A stretch of DNA of 56,434 nt from JAUUSJ01 sp051880475 (GTDB taxonomy: Bacteria > Bacillota > Clostridia > Lachnospirales > Lachnospiraceae), in NCBI GenBank assembly GCA_051880475.1, contig JBJEOA010000026.1:1-56434 (forward strand), in the 5' to 3' direction. Below, in pieces: positions 43,823 to 52,752 of the stretch (positions are counted from its first letter, which is position 1; every line of letters begins with the position of its first letter). The notes below the pieces were generated by a model. The model was not told the origin of the DNA, did not search any database, and saw nothing but the letters and a program-made list of their open reading frames with translations. The position numbers were made by a program, and so were the translations under genes.

Positions 43823-44012
43823 TCAAATTCTCTTCTTTCTTTTTTAATTCTCTCTTTTTCTTTGTAATCATGCCGCCAATCTTTCCCGTTTCTCTAGCAG
43901 ACAATGATTTCCAACCCTCACGCACTACCTTATCATAAAGGCCAAGCTCCTGCGCAATCTCATATTTTAATTTATCTTCTAATCGAACTTCCTTTTCCTT
44001 TTTCTTTTTCAT
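43800..44012 (-). CDS. Small acid-soluble spore protein, alpha/beta type
   Basis: 70 residues. LKYEIAQELGLYDKVVREGW contains the GPR protease recognition pattern (Glu-Ile-Ala), and ARETGKIGGMITKKK matches the second conserved SASP box. Both ends are Lys/Glu-rich, unlike the classic Bacillus proteins. SASPs coat and protect DNA in the spore core and are degraded at germination. GGAAAGGGG ribosome site. It supports a spore-forming host. Confidence 0.85.
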   Translation of the reverse strand: MKKKKEKEVRLEDKLKYEIAQELGLYDKVVREGWKSLSARETGKIGGMITKKKRELKKKEENLNESIDEG

Positions 44013-44142
44013 TGTAGATACCCCTTTCCATAAACCATATACACAATGTTTGAGATAAAAAGTATTTTTCCCAAAACAGATGCCTACGAATTGCTCCGTT
44101 ACTTAGCAACTCTCGCAATTATACAACCATTCATCGTCACAT

Positions 44143-44168
44143 CTGCGAAGGCAGACATATTCGTTCAC
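44143..44168 (-). repeat. Dispersed hairpin repeat, copy 2
   Basis: On the minus strand, 24 of 26 bases match 21166-21191, including the CTGC-CTTC-GCAG hairpin. It lies in the 150-base gap before the SASP gene. Further on the same strand, GAGTTGCT/AGCAATTC (about 44090-44115) forms another stem. Confidence 0.55.
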
Positions 44169-44212
44169 TAAAAGTATCCACAATTTTCTTTTTTTTATAC
44201 CGATTTTTCCAC

Positions 44213-44863
44213 TTAATCCACATTAAACTTCTTCTTAAGTGCTTCAAGTTCACTAAAAAGATTTTGCTTTTTCTCTTCCTCAGAGTCTCCCTCTATCTTT
44301 CTGTAGCCCTCCACCGTTGAGTAAGCTGGTTCCTCCCTATTTGCACGAATTCCCGGAAAAATAAAACTTTGCTTTTCTTCCTCTGATAACATCCTAAGTC
44401 CGGGGAAAGTCGGTCCATCCCTCATCTCTACATCTCCATTCTTAATATCTTCAAACGTTATAAGACCTGGAAAAGCATACTTTGGACGACCATCGGGAAC
44501 TTTCGCCGCATCAAAATATTCTCTTAAATCAATCTCATCATCTTCAAAATCCAACTCTTTTTTTAAATATTGTGGAGCAATCTTAGAATATAACTCCAAA
44601 ATACAATCCTTCGTCACCTTATCCCTTAGAGAAGCTGGATTTTCTAAATCATCTCCAAGATGAATATAGCATTTATCATAATAAGCATAATGCCTCTTAA
44701 TAGATGAGATTGACTTAATCTCAGGATGCTTTTTAAATTCAAACTCTAATGTTCGAACAATTCCGTCATCATATTTCCCTAATTTTTTCTCTACTACCCC
44801 ATTCATTTTCTTAGGATCTAGCTCAAAAAATAAATTTTTCTCCAAAGTCAAATCAAATAACAT
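44213..44863 (-). CDS. Hypothetical protein with three FPG motifs
   Basis: 216 residues from the ATG at 44863 (purine-rich GGAGAGAGGGAGAGAT before it); a GTG at 44911 lacks a ribosome site. It is acidic and soluble. The middle is helical (ILELYSKIAPQYLKKELDF). The C-terminal third has three spaced repeats, AFPGLITF, TFPGLRML and IFPGIRAN, then a short coil (ENLFSE-like QNLFSELEALKKKF). I do not recognise the family. Near the SASP gene and on the same strand. Confidence 0.65.
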   Translation of the reverse strand: MLFDLTLEKNLFFELDPKKMNGVVEKKLGKYDDGIVRTLEFEFKKHPEIKSISSIKRHYAYYDKCYIHLGDDLENPASLRDKVTKDCILELYSKIAPQYLKKELDFEDDEIDLREYFDAAKVPDGRPKYAFPGLITFEDIKNGDVEMRDGPTFPGLRMLSEEEKQSFIFPGIRANREEPAYSTVEGYRKIEGDSEEEKKQNLFSELEALKKKFNVD

Positions 44864-44955
44864 ATCTCTCCCTCTCTCCAATTTTTCTTTATTAATTATA
44901 ATATATTTCACGTTTTGTGTAAACTCAAAACTCCATCAGAATTGCCATTTAACAA

Positions 44956-44984
44956 TTGACTTTTTCTCAAAAATACAGTATAGT
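44956..44984 (+). promoter_or_regulatory. Promoter of tRNA-Leu
   Basis: -35 TTGACT, spacer 17, -10 TATAGT; the tRNA starts about 20 bases later. Confidence 0.75.
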
Positions 44985-45004
44985 AAAGAAGATGTAATCA
45001 TCAT

Positions 45005-45088
45005 GCGGATATGGCGGAATAGGCAGACGCGCTAGATTCAGGTTCTAGTGGGGTCAAACCCGTGCAAGTTCAAGTCTTGTTATCCGCA
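45005..45088 (+). tRNA. tRNA-Leu (anticodon CAG)
   Basis: Acceptor stem GCGGATA/TATCCGC with discriminator A. Anticodon stem CTAGA/TCTAG encloses the loop TTCAGGT, giving CAG. The long variable arm (GGG...CCC) is typical of tRNA-Leu, and the T-arm is CAAG-TTCAAGT-CTTG. CCA is not encoded. A T-run follows directly, serving as terminator. Confidence 0.97.
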
Positions 45089-45230
45089 TTTTTTTATTTT
45101 GGCATATTTACTAGATTTTAAAAAAAAGCTGATATATTAAGGCTTTTTGAGTTATGATATATTATAACTATTATAACACATCATAATAATTTGGAATATT
45201 TTATAATAAAATGCAACACGAAATGCAACA

Positions 45231-45271
45231 AAAGAGGACGTAACCATAAATTTTTCTATTACGTCCTCTTT
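45231..45271 (-). terminator. Terminator of luxS
   Basis: Perfect 13-bp stem AAAGAGGACGTAA (45231-45243) with TTACGTCCTCTTT (45259-45271). T-rich flanks on the plus side and weaker on the minus side; it separates the tRNA region from luxS. Confidence 0.75.
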
Positions 45272-45302
45272 TTCTATTATTACAGTTTTTCCATAAACAA
45301 TT

Positions 45303-45782
45303 TTATGCTGGATAATTTAAGCGTTCCTCACATAGTTCCTGCAACGCCTCATCATAATACTTCTTTGCATAATATTTTGCCATTGGCAAGTTTAAATCTA
45401 AATAATTTCCACAGTCTCTCTTAGAAGCTCCTGGGATTGCTCCCTCGTACCCGATAATAAACTCCATCATCTCTTTCACTAAGCAAAACACATCTTTTGA
45501 AGATAATTTTCCAGCTAAAATCATATAAAATCCGGTGCGACATCCCATTGGTCCAAAATAAATAGTTTTTTCCTTCCACTCTGAATGATTTCTTAAAAAT
45601 GTGGCACCTAGATGCTCAATCGCATGTATGCCTGCTGTTCCCATCACTGGCTCCACATTAGGTCTTGTCATTCTAAGGTCAAACGTCGTAAGCACTTCCC
45701 CATTCACCTTATCTTCTCTTGAAACATAAATTCCTGTCAATAAATCTTCATGGTTTACTGTAAAACTTGCTATTTTTTCCAT
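45303..45782 (-). CDS. luxS: S-ribosylhomocysteine lyase
   Basis: 159 residues. Splits S-ribosylhomocysteine to homocysteine and DPD, the AI-2 precursor. Metal ligands His53, His57 (HAIEH with Glu56) and Cys124 in RDCGNYLDLNL; catalytic Cys81 in GPMGCRTGFY. With the nucleosidase at 55588 and metK it completes the SAM recycling route, though the genes are far apart. Single gene with its own terminator. Confidence 0.97.
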   Translation of the reverse strand: MEKIASFTVNHEDLLTGIYVSREDKVNGEVLTTFDLRMTRPNVEPVMGTAGIHAIEHLGATFLRNHSEWKEKTIYFGPMGCRTGFYMILAGKLSSKDVFCLVKEMMEFIIGYEGAIPGASKRDCGNYLDLNLPMAKYYAKKYYDEALQELCEERLNYPA

Positions 45783-45896
45783 CTCTACCTACATTCCTTT
45801 CTCGTATTCTATCCGTTCTTTTTCGTACTCTCATACTGCAATAAATTTATGAAAAACTTATTTAGCTAAATCTCACTCATTCTTTACCCTTTTACC

Positions 45897-47558
45897 TTAC
45901 GATAATCCCTTAAAAAAATCTCTTACCTTTTCTAAAAAAGTTTTATTTTCCTGCTCCGTATAGGCGTATTCATCCAAATCATCCTGCTGCCTAATCTCCT
46001 TTATTTTAGGAATATAAATCTCATTTTTAATATAAGTATCTGACAAATTATTTCCAATAATTTTTATCTTATATTTCGCAGTTATTTCCTCTTTTTGCGG
46101 TTTTATCGCAAACTTCCACGTAATATTCTTTTCCATTCCCGAATCTATATTCGAAAAATGAATACTATTTTCTCCATCTAAAATTTTCTCTTTATCTTCA
46201 AATTCTAGTATAGCATCAATTGTCTCAATAGGATTAGAACCAATATTTTTCACAAAAATTTCTATCGTTGCATCCTTATACCCATCTTTTCCCTCATTAA
46301 GAACTACATGCGTATCTGCTTTTAACTGAACTGAAATGGAATCTCCATCCTCATTCGATACAGCAATCTTTCCTGCATCTTTTATATTTTCAGAATTCTC
46401 ATCAATAACGATAACTGGTCTGACAAGCATAGAATGATAAGATTTTGTTCCCTCCATATCTACAGCACCCTTTTTCGTTATATACTGAATCGTACCTTCT
46501 TCCTCTCGTCCATTCGCAATCCACCATGCTCCCTCATTAGAAAACTCATCATTTAGCTCTCTTCCTCTCTCAACTGCATAATCCGTTCCCTCTAAAACTC
46601 TGCCGACAGAAGAAGAAATCTCCTCCGTAAATCCATATTTTTGTCTCAATGCTCCTGCAAGATTTAAGAGAACTACTCTATCTCCCTGAGCGCTAGATAC
46701 ATACTGACTAAAATTCTTCTCCCAATACTCTTGTGCTTTTTTCAAATCTTTTTTCTCAAGTTCAGAAAATGCTCTATTGAGAAATCCATTTTCATCTTCC
46801 TTATAATTTTTATTTGCTATATTTTTCTTTACTCCATAAGAATTCAGCCAAGAGCGAATGGTTGATTCATCCCAACTTACTGAATCATATGCCACTCTTC
46901 TATCTTTATAATTTTCCAGTTCCTCGTCTGTTAAATCCTCCACGTCTATCGTATTCTCTTTTGATTGCTCCCTAGCATCGTAATAAGAACAATAATCCAG
47001 TCCTCTCTCCGCCATAGCTACGATACAGCCCTCCGGATTTGCGATAATCTTCCACTTAATTGGCTCATATACAAAATAAGAAGTACCAAAAATATTTTCC
47101 ACTTTATGATACTTATCCCCATAAATTATCGCGTCTCCATTTTCATCATAATTCGCATTTCTAATATCACTTGTCAATCTATCCCCTATAACCTGATTCT
47201 GTGGATAACTTCCAAAATAAATACAAGAATATATTGTTGATTTTGTATCTTCATCATAGACTGGCTTAAAATCAACTTCTTTCTCACTCGTATCATCTTC
47301 CGTATTTTCTAATGACATTTCCTCTTCAATCTCTGCTTCTGTATTATTTTCCTCAGCAGCTTTTACTATTCTAGCATCTTGATTTACATAAAATAAAAAG
47401 AAATTTATCACTTGTACACTGCCAAAAATCCCTGCCAATGTCAAAACAAAAAGAAGTATTTTTTTCTTTGGATTTTCCTTCATAATTGTCTTATTCCTCC
47501 TAAATACCATCCTTTTTTGAATTTTATCTTTATAATATTTGAAACCTTGTCTCATCAC
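45897..47558 (-). CDS. Membrane-anchored DUF6273-containing protein
   Basis: Up to 553 residues. A basic start and a single signal-anchor helix (about residues 33-55, ILLFVLTLAGIFGSVQVINF) are followed by an acidic linker. Then comes a DUF6273-type domain (about 100-390), with IYFGSYPQNQVIGD, EPIKWKII, VSWDESTIRSWLN, EGAWWIANG and LVRPVIVID. A beta-sandwich-like region (about 400-510) is rich in Lys/Glu. DUF6273 proteins are common in gut Lachnospiraceae with unknown role, possibly ligand-binding folds. The start is unclear: the ATG before KENPKKK has AGGAGG twelve bases upstream. Confidence 0.75.
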   Translation of the reverse strand: MMRQGFKYYKDKIQKRMVFRRNKTIMKENPKKKILLFVLTLAGIFGSVQVINFFLFYVNQDARIVKAAEENNTEAEIEEEMSLENTEDDTSEKEVDFKPVYDEDTKSTIYSCIYFGSYPQNQVIGDRLTSDIRNANYDENGDAIIYGDKYHKVENIFGTSYFVYEPIKWKIIANPEGCIVAMAERGLDYCSYYDAREQSKENTIDVEDLTDEELENYKDRRVAYDSVSWDESTIRSWLNSYGVKKNIANKNYKEDENGFLNRAFSELEKKDLKKAQEYWEKNFSQYVSSAQGDRVVLLNLAGALRQKYGFTEEISSSVGRVLEGTDYAVERGRELNDEFSNEGAWWIANGREEEGTIQYITKKGAVDMEGTKSYHSMLVRPVIVIDENSENIKDAGKIAVSNEDGDSISVQLKADTHVVLNEGKDGYKDATIEIFVKNIGSNPIETIDAILEFEDKEKILDGENSIHFSNIDSGMEKNITWKFAIKPQKEEITAKYKIKIIGNNLSDTYIKNEIYIPKIKEIRQQDDLDEYAYTEQENKTFLEKVRDFFKGLS

Positions 47559-47766
47559 TTCCCATAAATAATATTTTACTTTATTTCTTTATGATTCTCA
47601 ACCAAAATATTATTTTTCTATATGAATTTTTTCTAAATGAATCTTTTCCTCTCTACATCCTATTGACATTCTAGCTCAAATCTGATATAAATTGATAAGA
47701 CGATTTTATTAATATATCGTAAATCCACATATTTTTAGTTATATGCTTTCCTAATATAACACAAAT

Positions 47767-47812
47767 ATATCATTTTATATATACTAATATATATCATTTT
47801 GTATATACTAAT
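47767..47812. repeat. Two direct repeats of 22 bases, period 24
   Basis: ATATCATTTTATATATACT and ATATCATTTTGTATATACT start the two units (47767 and 47791); they differ at one base over 22. Placed between the DUF6273 gene and the XRE gene, they could be binding sites for that regulator. Confidence 0.6.
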
Positions 47813-47929
47813 ATAAATGTTTTATTCACTATAAATTTTCATTAATTTAATATGGTATTTTTCACTATATTATATCCTCATGAAAAACAAAAAAATTATG
47901 AGTTTATAGGTTGAAATGTATTTTTTATT

Positions 47930-47958
47930 TTGCATATTTATAGTTTTTGTGTTATTAT
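47930..47958 (+). promoter_or_regulatory. Promoter of the XRE gene
   Basis: -35 TTGCAT, spacer 17, -10 TATTAT, followed 26 bases later by the start codon with AAGGAGG between. Confidence 0.65.
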
Positions 47959-47983
47959 AACGTTATCTAAGGAGGAATTTTTC

Positions 47984-48211
47984 ATGAACGAACTAGATAT
48001 TTATAAAAAAAGGATTAAACTATTGCGGGTGGAACAAAGCAAAACTCAATCAGATATTGCTGCTTATCTTGGGACTTCACAAACTATGTATGCTAGATAT
48101 GAGCGTGGCGCAAATGAACTTCCAATTCGTCATCTCATTGCACTTAGTAAATATTACAACACATCAACAGATTATATTTTAGGACTTTCTGAGCAAAAAA
48201 AACCGCTTTAA
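47984..48211 (+). CDS. XRE-family helix-turn-helix regulator
   Basis: 75 residues from ATG 47984 (TAAGGAGGAATTTTTC before it). One Cro/CI-type domain: RIKLLRVEQSKTQSDIAAYL, GTSQTMYARYERGANELP, ending YYNTSTDYILGLSE. No effector domain, so it may work as a small dimeric repressor of nearby genes, possibly its own or the divergent DUF6273 gene through the direct repeats at 47767. A hairpin ATGCTTGC/GCAAGCAT (48245-48264) follows. Confidence 0.88.
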   Translation: MNELDIYKKRIKLLRVEQSKTQSDIAAYLGTSQTMYARYERGANELPIRHLIALSKYYNTSTDYILGLSEQKKPL

Positions 48212-48244
48212 TTTCAGTTAAATAAACGTTTTTATTTATATGTA

Positions 48245-48264
48245 ATGCTTGCAATAGCAAGCAT
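48245..48264 (+). terminator. Hairpin after the XRE gene
   Basis: Perfect 8-bp stem with a four-base loop. It has no T-run, so it may be a weak terminator. Confidence 0.4.
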
Positions 48265-48360
48265 ACCTATTTAGGTCAAAAGTCTTTATCAAATGAATTT
48301 CGTATGATTTTTATATTTTATTTAAAAAATATAAATTGTGAAAAGTTCTAAAAATTTTAT

Positions 48361-48380
48361 GGGGCAAACGTTTTTGCCCC
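48361..48380 (-). terminator. Terminator of asnB
   Basis: GGGGCAAA/TTTGCCCC stem around four bases, followed on the minus strand by ATAAAATTTTT. A run of eight C on the plus strand (48377-48384) overlaps its right arm. Confidence 0.65.
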
Positions 48381-48395
48381 CCCCGAAAAAATTTA

Positions 48396-50249
48396 TTAAA
48401 TTTTCATTTTTATTCTATAAGACGAAATCCAATAATTTATCTGAATCATAAAAGCTAATAACTGCGGTCCTGCCATCAACTGGCCATACCAAGGTTTTCC
48501 GTAGTCCGATGGACTCTCTATAAACTTTTTCACCTTTTCCTCATCAATAAATCTGCGAATCGGAGATTCTTTTTGTTTTAATATTTTCATGAGATGACGT
48601 CCAAGCATTTTTTCATATTCAGGATGATACGTTTTTGGATACGGACTCTTTTTTCGGTAGAGCACTTCCATTGGCAAATGAGATTTTCCAGCTTCTCTCA
48701 ATAATCCTTTCACAACCTGATTTTTACATTTCATCTCCCACGGCACATTGAATACATACTCTACTATTCTATAATCTGCAATCGGTACTCTTGCCTCTAA
48801 TCCTGTATGCATACTCGTTCTATCCATACGGTCTAATAATGTCGTCATAAACCATTTTATATTTAAGTACGATATTTCCCTTCTCCTCTCCTCCTGCTTC
48901 GATTCTCCATATAATCTTGGTGTCTCTTTCACTGTTTTTTCATATGCCATATGAGAGTATTCTTCTAGTGGCAATTTTTCAATCCACTCATCTTTTAATA
49001 ATATTTTTCTCATCTCCATCGTCTTTGACCATGGAAATGCATCACAGTCAAAATCTTCTCTCCTGTGAAACCAAGGATACCCACCAAATATTTCATCCGC
49101 ACATTCCCCCGTCAGCGTCACTTTATTATAAGGCTCTACTTTTGTGCAAAAATATAATAGAGAAGATTCCACATCTGCCATACAAGGCAAATCTCTCGCA
49201 TCTACTGCCCTATACAAAAACTCTTCCAGCTTCTCATTATCACATTCCAAATATACATGATTCGTCTTAGAATATTTCACCATCTCATCCACCCAGTATC
49301 TATCTTGAGTTGGCTGAAAACGACTCGCCTTAAAATAAGTTTCATTTCCCTCAAAATCAAAAGAAAATGTGCGAAGCTCTCTGCCCTGTTTTCGTAATTC
49401 CTTTGCACAGATTGCTGTTACAAGAGAACTATCTACCCCGCCAGATAAAAAAGTAGAAATCTCAATATCTGATAGCATTTGTCCTTTTATCGAATCTTCC
49501 AAAAGCCACTCTGTCTTTTTTATAGTCTCCTCATAGGAATCCTCATGAGGTCTGCTCTCCAACTTCCAGTAAGTAATATCCCTCATATTTTCTTCTTTTA
49601 TTTCTAAAAAATGTCCCGGAAGCACCTCTTTTATTCCCTGAAATACTCCTTTTCCGTAGCTCTTTGCAGGACCAAGTGCAAATACTTCGCAAATTCCCTC
49701 CTCATCCAAAATAGGCTCACATTTTGGATGCACAAAAATGCCTTTTATCTCAGAAGAAAAGACAATTTCACTTCCCTTTTTTGTATAAAATAATGGTTTC
49801 ACCCCGATATGATCCCTCGCTAAATAAAGTGTCTTTTTATATTCATCCCATATCGCAAAAGCAAAAATTCCATTTAGTTCTTTTACAAAATCAATTCCGT
49901 ATTTCATATATCCCGCCAAGATAACTTCTGTGTCGCTCGTCGTGTAAAATTCTATCCCCTCTCTTTGCATTTTCCTCTTTAAATGATGCATATTATAAAT
50001 TTCTCCATTATAAGAAATCGCGCATTCTCTTCCCTCCTCTACTCGCACCATCGGTTGTTGTCCGCTTATTAAATCAATAATAGATAAACGAACATGAGCT
50101 AATCCGCAATTACGTTTTATATACGTCCCCTCTCCGTCTGGACCTCGATGTTTTTGCACCCGATTCATCTCTTCTAAGATTAAATTCCATTTTTCTCTAT
50201 CCGCCTCATAATTATTTTTCCAATTAAAAAACCCCGCAATTCCACACAT
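48396..50249 (-). CDS. asnB: Glutamine-hydrolysing asparagine synthetase
   Basis: 617 residues from ATG 50249, chosen because Cys2 (MCGIAGFF) must be the mature N-terminus and GGAGGGG precedes it. Class II glutaminase domain: KHRGPDGEGTY, RLSIIDL, SYNGEIYN. Synthetase domain: P-loop SGGVDSS at about 269-275, LTGECADEIFGGY and the LEARVPIADYRIVEY region. Makes asparagine from aspartate, ATP and glutamine. Some members of this family modify peptidoglycan or peptides, but the length and context fit AsnB. Confidence 0.95.
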   Translation of the reverse strand: MCGIAGFFNWKNNYEADREKWNLILEEMNRVQKHRGPDGEGTYIKRNCGLAHVRLSIIDLISGQQPMVRVEEGRECAISYNGEIYNMHHLKRKMQREGIEFYTTSDTEVILAGYMKYGIDFVKELNGIFAFAIWDEYKKTLYLARDHIGVKPLFYTKKGSEIVFSSEIKGIFVHPKCEPILDEEGICEVFALGPAKSYGKGVFQGIKEVLPGHFLEIKEENMRDITYWKLESRPHEDSYEETIKKTEWLLEDSIKGQMLSDIEISTFLSGGVDSSLVTAICAKELRKQGRELRTFSFDFEGNETYFKASRFQPTQDRYWVDEMVKYSKTNHVYLECDNEKLEEFLYRAVDARDLPCMADVESSLLYFCTKVEPYNKVTLTGECADEIFGGYPWFHRREDFDCDAFPWSKTMEMRKILLKDEWIEKLPLEEYSHMAYEKTVKETPRLYGESKQEERRREISYLNIKWFMTTLLDRMDRTSMHTGLEARVPIADYRIVEYVFNVPWEMKCKNQVVKGLLREAGKSHLPMEVLYRKKSPYPKTYHPEYEKMLGRHLMKILKQKESPIRRFIDEEKVKKFIESPSDYGKPWYGQLMAGPQLLAFMIQINYWISSYRIKMKI

Positions 50250-50326
50250 TTCTTCCCCTCCACTTTCTATTTTCAAAAAACTTTTTAACACTTTTTAAGA
50301 AATCACCAATATTTTTTATTTTTCTC

Positions 50327-50932
50327 TCAATCTTTCTTTTTCTCTATTAAAAATGGACTTTGTACAACAGGCTGATATTGTTTTCCCTCTCTCGCCGCCA
50401 TAATTGTCGGAATTAAGAGTTCCATATGAGCTACCATCGAATTTGGCTTTTTCACTGGGTCATCTTGCCCAAATGGTATGAAATATACATGCTTTACCTG
50501 AAGAAGTGCTCCTATATTTTTCAAGTTCATGCCAAGTGCATCGTTTGTCGAGAGTGCGATAATGACAGGTTTTTCATTTCTAAGCTGAGCCTTTGCCGCC
50601 ATCAATACAGGACTATCTGTAATTCCATTTGCAAGCTTCGCCAATGTATTTCCTGTACATGGAAGCAAAACTAAGACATCAAGTAAACTTTTTGGTCCAA
50701 TCGGCTCTGCTCCCTCAACTGTCAAAATTGGCTCCTTCCCCGTTATGTCCTTCGCTCTTTTTAAAAATTGTTCGGAATTTCCAAAACGGTTTTTCGTGTG
50801 AGCAGATGCCACTGAAAAAATTGTACATAAATCTGCTTCTTCTTCTCTCAATCGTTCTAGCTGAGCAAATACTTTTTTATAGGTACAAAACGATCCTGTA
50901 AAAGCAACACCAATTTTTACATTTTTTAACAT
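50327..50932 (-). CDS. spoVFB: Dipicolinate synthase subunit B
   Basis: About 201 residues. A flavoprotein-like fold (KIGVAFTGSFCTYKKVF, LVLLPCTGNTLAKLANGITD, KPVIIALSTNDALG). With subunit A it makes dipicolinic acid, the spore-core chelator of calcium, in the mother cell. AAAAGGGAG is better placed for the ATG at 50932 than for the one at 50938. It lies directly after spoVFA, as in other spore formers; expression under sigma-K would be expected. Confidence 0.95.
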   Translation of the reverse strand: MLKNVKIGVAFTGSFCTYKKVFAQLERLREEEADLCTIFSVASAHTKNRFGNSEQFLKRAKDITGKEPILTVEGAEPIGPKSLLDVLVLLPCTGNTLAKLANGITDSPVLMAAKAQLRNEKPVIIALSTNDALGMNLKNIGALLQVKHVYFIPFGQDDPVKKPNSMVAHMELLIPTIMAAREGKQYQPVVQSPFLIEKKKD

Positions 50933-51029
50933 ATTCATACTCCCTTTTCCCTTTCCTTTATATCTATCTGCAAAAAGCAGTTATATCTATTTACTACAAA
51001 AATCACTGACATAATACAATAAATTAATT

Positions 51030-51830
51030 TTACTTTATTTGCTCTCTAATATATTTCGAAAAAATCATTGCTACTGCCTTTGGTGCATATTTTTCCGGAA
51101 TTTTTGGATAAACTTCGTAATTTATTCCACATTCTGTCGCCCATAATTTTTCTTCTACACGAGTAGATACGATATCAAAAACGAGTACCTCCCTATCGCA
51201 TACTAAAAAACATTCCTTCCTAATAACAGGAACAGGAATCGTGTGAAAAATCAACTGCTGCTCTTTCATATGAAAGATAAGGTTCTCAAAAGATATCACC
51301 AAAAATCCCTTCTCTCTCGCTTGGAAAATTTCTTCCTCCCTAATTGTACAGATTGTCACTCTCGCATCTAACGCCTGAAGTCTCCTCGCAATCGCTTTTC
51401 CACATTTTCCATATCCCATTACAAGACAATTGGTATTGTAAATAGCGCCTCTATATTTCATCATCGCCTCTGCTATAATTCCCTCCGCCGCAATCTGAGC
51501 ATTTTGAATCGCAATCTCCTCCTCTAGCAAAAAATCAAACACTCGAACTCTTTTTCTCTCCAACTCTTGTTTTACTGAAGTTGGAATTTTGCTTGAGAAA
51601 AGTGTCTGCCCCCTTTTCATTTTACAGATAAGCGTGCGTATTCTATTTTCTGATAAAGCAAATGGTGTAGGAAGGACAATAGTTTGGCATTTTAGAAGAA
51701 ATTCCTCAAAACAATTCCTTTCTTGTTGCTCATCATACAATAATACGGAATATCCCCATTTTTGAAAAATTTGACCGATATACTGCTGTCTTTTATCTCC
51801 CAACAAAACTCCGATACGTTTTCTCTCCAT
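51030..51830 (-). CDS. spoVFA: Dipicolinate synthase subunit A
   Basis: About 267 residues from ATG 51830, with GGGAGGAG before it; the frame is open 41 codons further but without a ribosome site or similarity. Dehydrogenase-like: an N-terminal GVLLGDKRQQYIGQIFQKWG and a Rossmann motif CLVMGYGKCGKAIARRLQAL for NAD(P). It sits upstream of spoVFB in one operon. At 267 residues it is shorter than the roughly 300 of Bacillus. Confidence 0.92.
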   Translation of the reverse strand: MERKRIGVLLGDKRQQYIGQIFQKWGYSVLLYDEQQERNCFEEFLLKCQTIVLPTPFALSENRIRTLICKMKRGQTLFSSKIPTSVKQELERKRVRVFDFLLEEEIAIQNAQIAAEGIIAEAMMKYRGAIYNTNCLVMGYGKCGKAIARRLQALDARVTICTIREEEIFQAREKGFLVISFENLIFHMKEQQLIFHTIPVPVIRKECFLVCDREVLVFDIVSTRVEEKLWATECGINYEVYPKIPEKYAPKAVAMIFSKYIREQIK

Positions 51831-51979
51831 CTGCTCTCCTCCCATTTTTTGTTCTCTGATAATATATGCAGGTTGTTTCAAAGCGGTGTCTTTTCTGACA
51901 ATTTCTAGTATTATTTTCTCTAAATGACTCCATGAAAGACTATATAAAAACAAATGTTTTCACTCAACTTTCTTATAGG

Positions 51980-52008
51980 TTGTTTTTCAAGAATAAATAC
52001 GCTATAAT
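51980..52008 (+). promoter_or_regulatory. Promoter of the 90-residue protein gene
   Basis: -35 TTGTTT, spacer 17, -10 TATAAT. Transcription would give a leader of about 100 bases before 52112. Confidence 0.55.
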
Positions 52009-52111
52009 CAGCGTAAGTTTCACCTCATCTACCTCGTCTCTTAGAGCACTAACCATTAATTCTAACTATAAACAATATCAATATGCACAATAATTTTAGG
52101 AGGAATAAATT

Positions 52112-52384
52112 ATGTTTCGTATGTGGGGAAAAATTTTCAAAAAAAATAGACTTATGAAAGATACAGTTATTGAAATATCGGATTATTCTATGAGCCGCAC
52201 CAAAAAGGTTTTCTCTTGTGTCGAACAAATCTGCTATGAGTTTGACCTTCAATCACCAATTTGGCTCGATTCTACGAAAAAGGATTTTATTTTATATGAT
52301 AAAGCTCGATTTTATCAAGACAGCTTTATCGAAAGTATCGATTTTGATTATTTAGAGATTCAGGTAATAGAGGAAGAGTACTAA
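52112..52384 (+). CDS. Conserved hypothetical protein, 90 residues
   Basis: AGGAGGAATAAATT ribosome site before ATG. Starts MFRMWGKIFKKNRLMKDTVI, later KKVFSCVEQICYEFDLQSPI, LDSTKKDFILYDKARFYQDS, ending in acidic residues. A mixed alpha/beta soluble protein. I recall similar small proteins in Lachnospiraceae without known function. The palindromic elements start about 100 bases downstream. Confidence 0.75.
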   Translation: MFRMWGKIFKKNRLMKDTVIEISDYSMSRTKKVFSCVEQICYEFDLQSPIWLDSTKKDFILYDKARFYQDSFIESIDFDYLEIQVIEEEY

Positions 52385-52482
52385 TACATTGGTATCTATC
52401 TTCTGCACGCCGTAGTATACCTCTGGGGCATAGGATGCGATATACTCTAAGGGATATAGATTTTTAAAATGTGGTAGTAGAC

Positions 52483-52684
52483 GCCTAGAGTTTCACCTAC
52501 GAATAGGAGGTTAGAAAACACGTTGCGTTCGGGCAATTTTCGCTACTTCGCCTATTTATGGGTTTCTTCGCAAACTCGCGCCTTCGGCGCTCAAACATGC
52601 TACGAAACCCAAAACATCCGTAGCGAAAATCACTTCACTCCACTATCGTTTTCTAACCTCCTATTCATAGGCTGAATTCTAGGC
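52483..52684 (+). repeat. Palindromic element A, about 200 bp
   Basis: Perfect 19-bp inverted ends (52501-52519 with 52648-52666) extend with mismatches to 52483 and 52684. Inner stems: 52536-52546 with 52620-52630 (11 bp) and 52560-52566 with 52604-52610 (7 bp). The tip is GCGCC-TTC-GGCGC (52578-52590). Two unpaired arms (52520-52535 and 52631-52647) form an internal loop. Homologous to element B in opposite orientation. No ORF, no transposase. Confidence 0.85.
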
Positions 52685-52752
52685 TGTATTTCGATTCAAA
52701 TCATAATATTGGAGTTATATAGTTTATCATCTAATTGTTTTCCATGAAACAG

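Larger units (their letters stand above)
47559..47983. other. AT-rich divergent region with direct repeats before the XRE gene
   Basis: 425 bases, no ORF. It contains two direct repeats (47767-47812) and the promoter of the XRE gene (47930-47958). The rest is very AT-rich with short oligo-A and oligo-T tracts and may be bent DNA. Confidence 0.5.

Noticed and set aside
45211..45243. ATGCAACA-type direct repeat after tRNA-Leu, possible integrase remnant or attachment site
   Set aside because: Only a short AT-rich stretch with two AATGCAAC copies and no duplicated tRNA 3' end; no integrase or island follows.
48377..48384. Run of eight C as a phase-variation tract
   Set aside because: It lies beyond the asnB stop in a terminator, not in a promoter or coding region.
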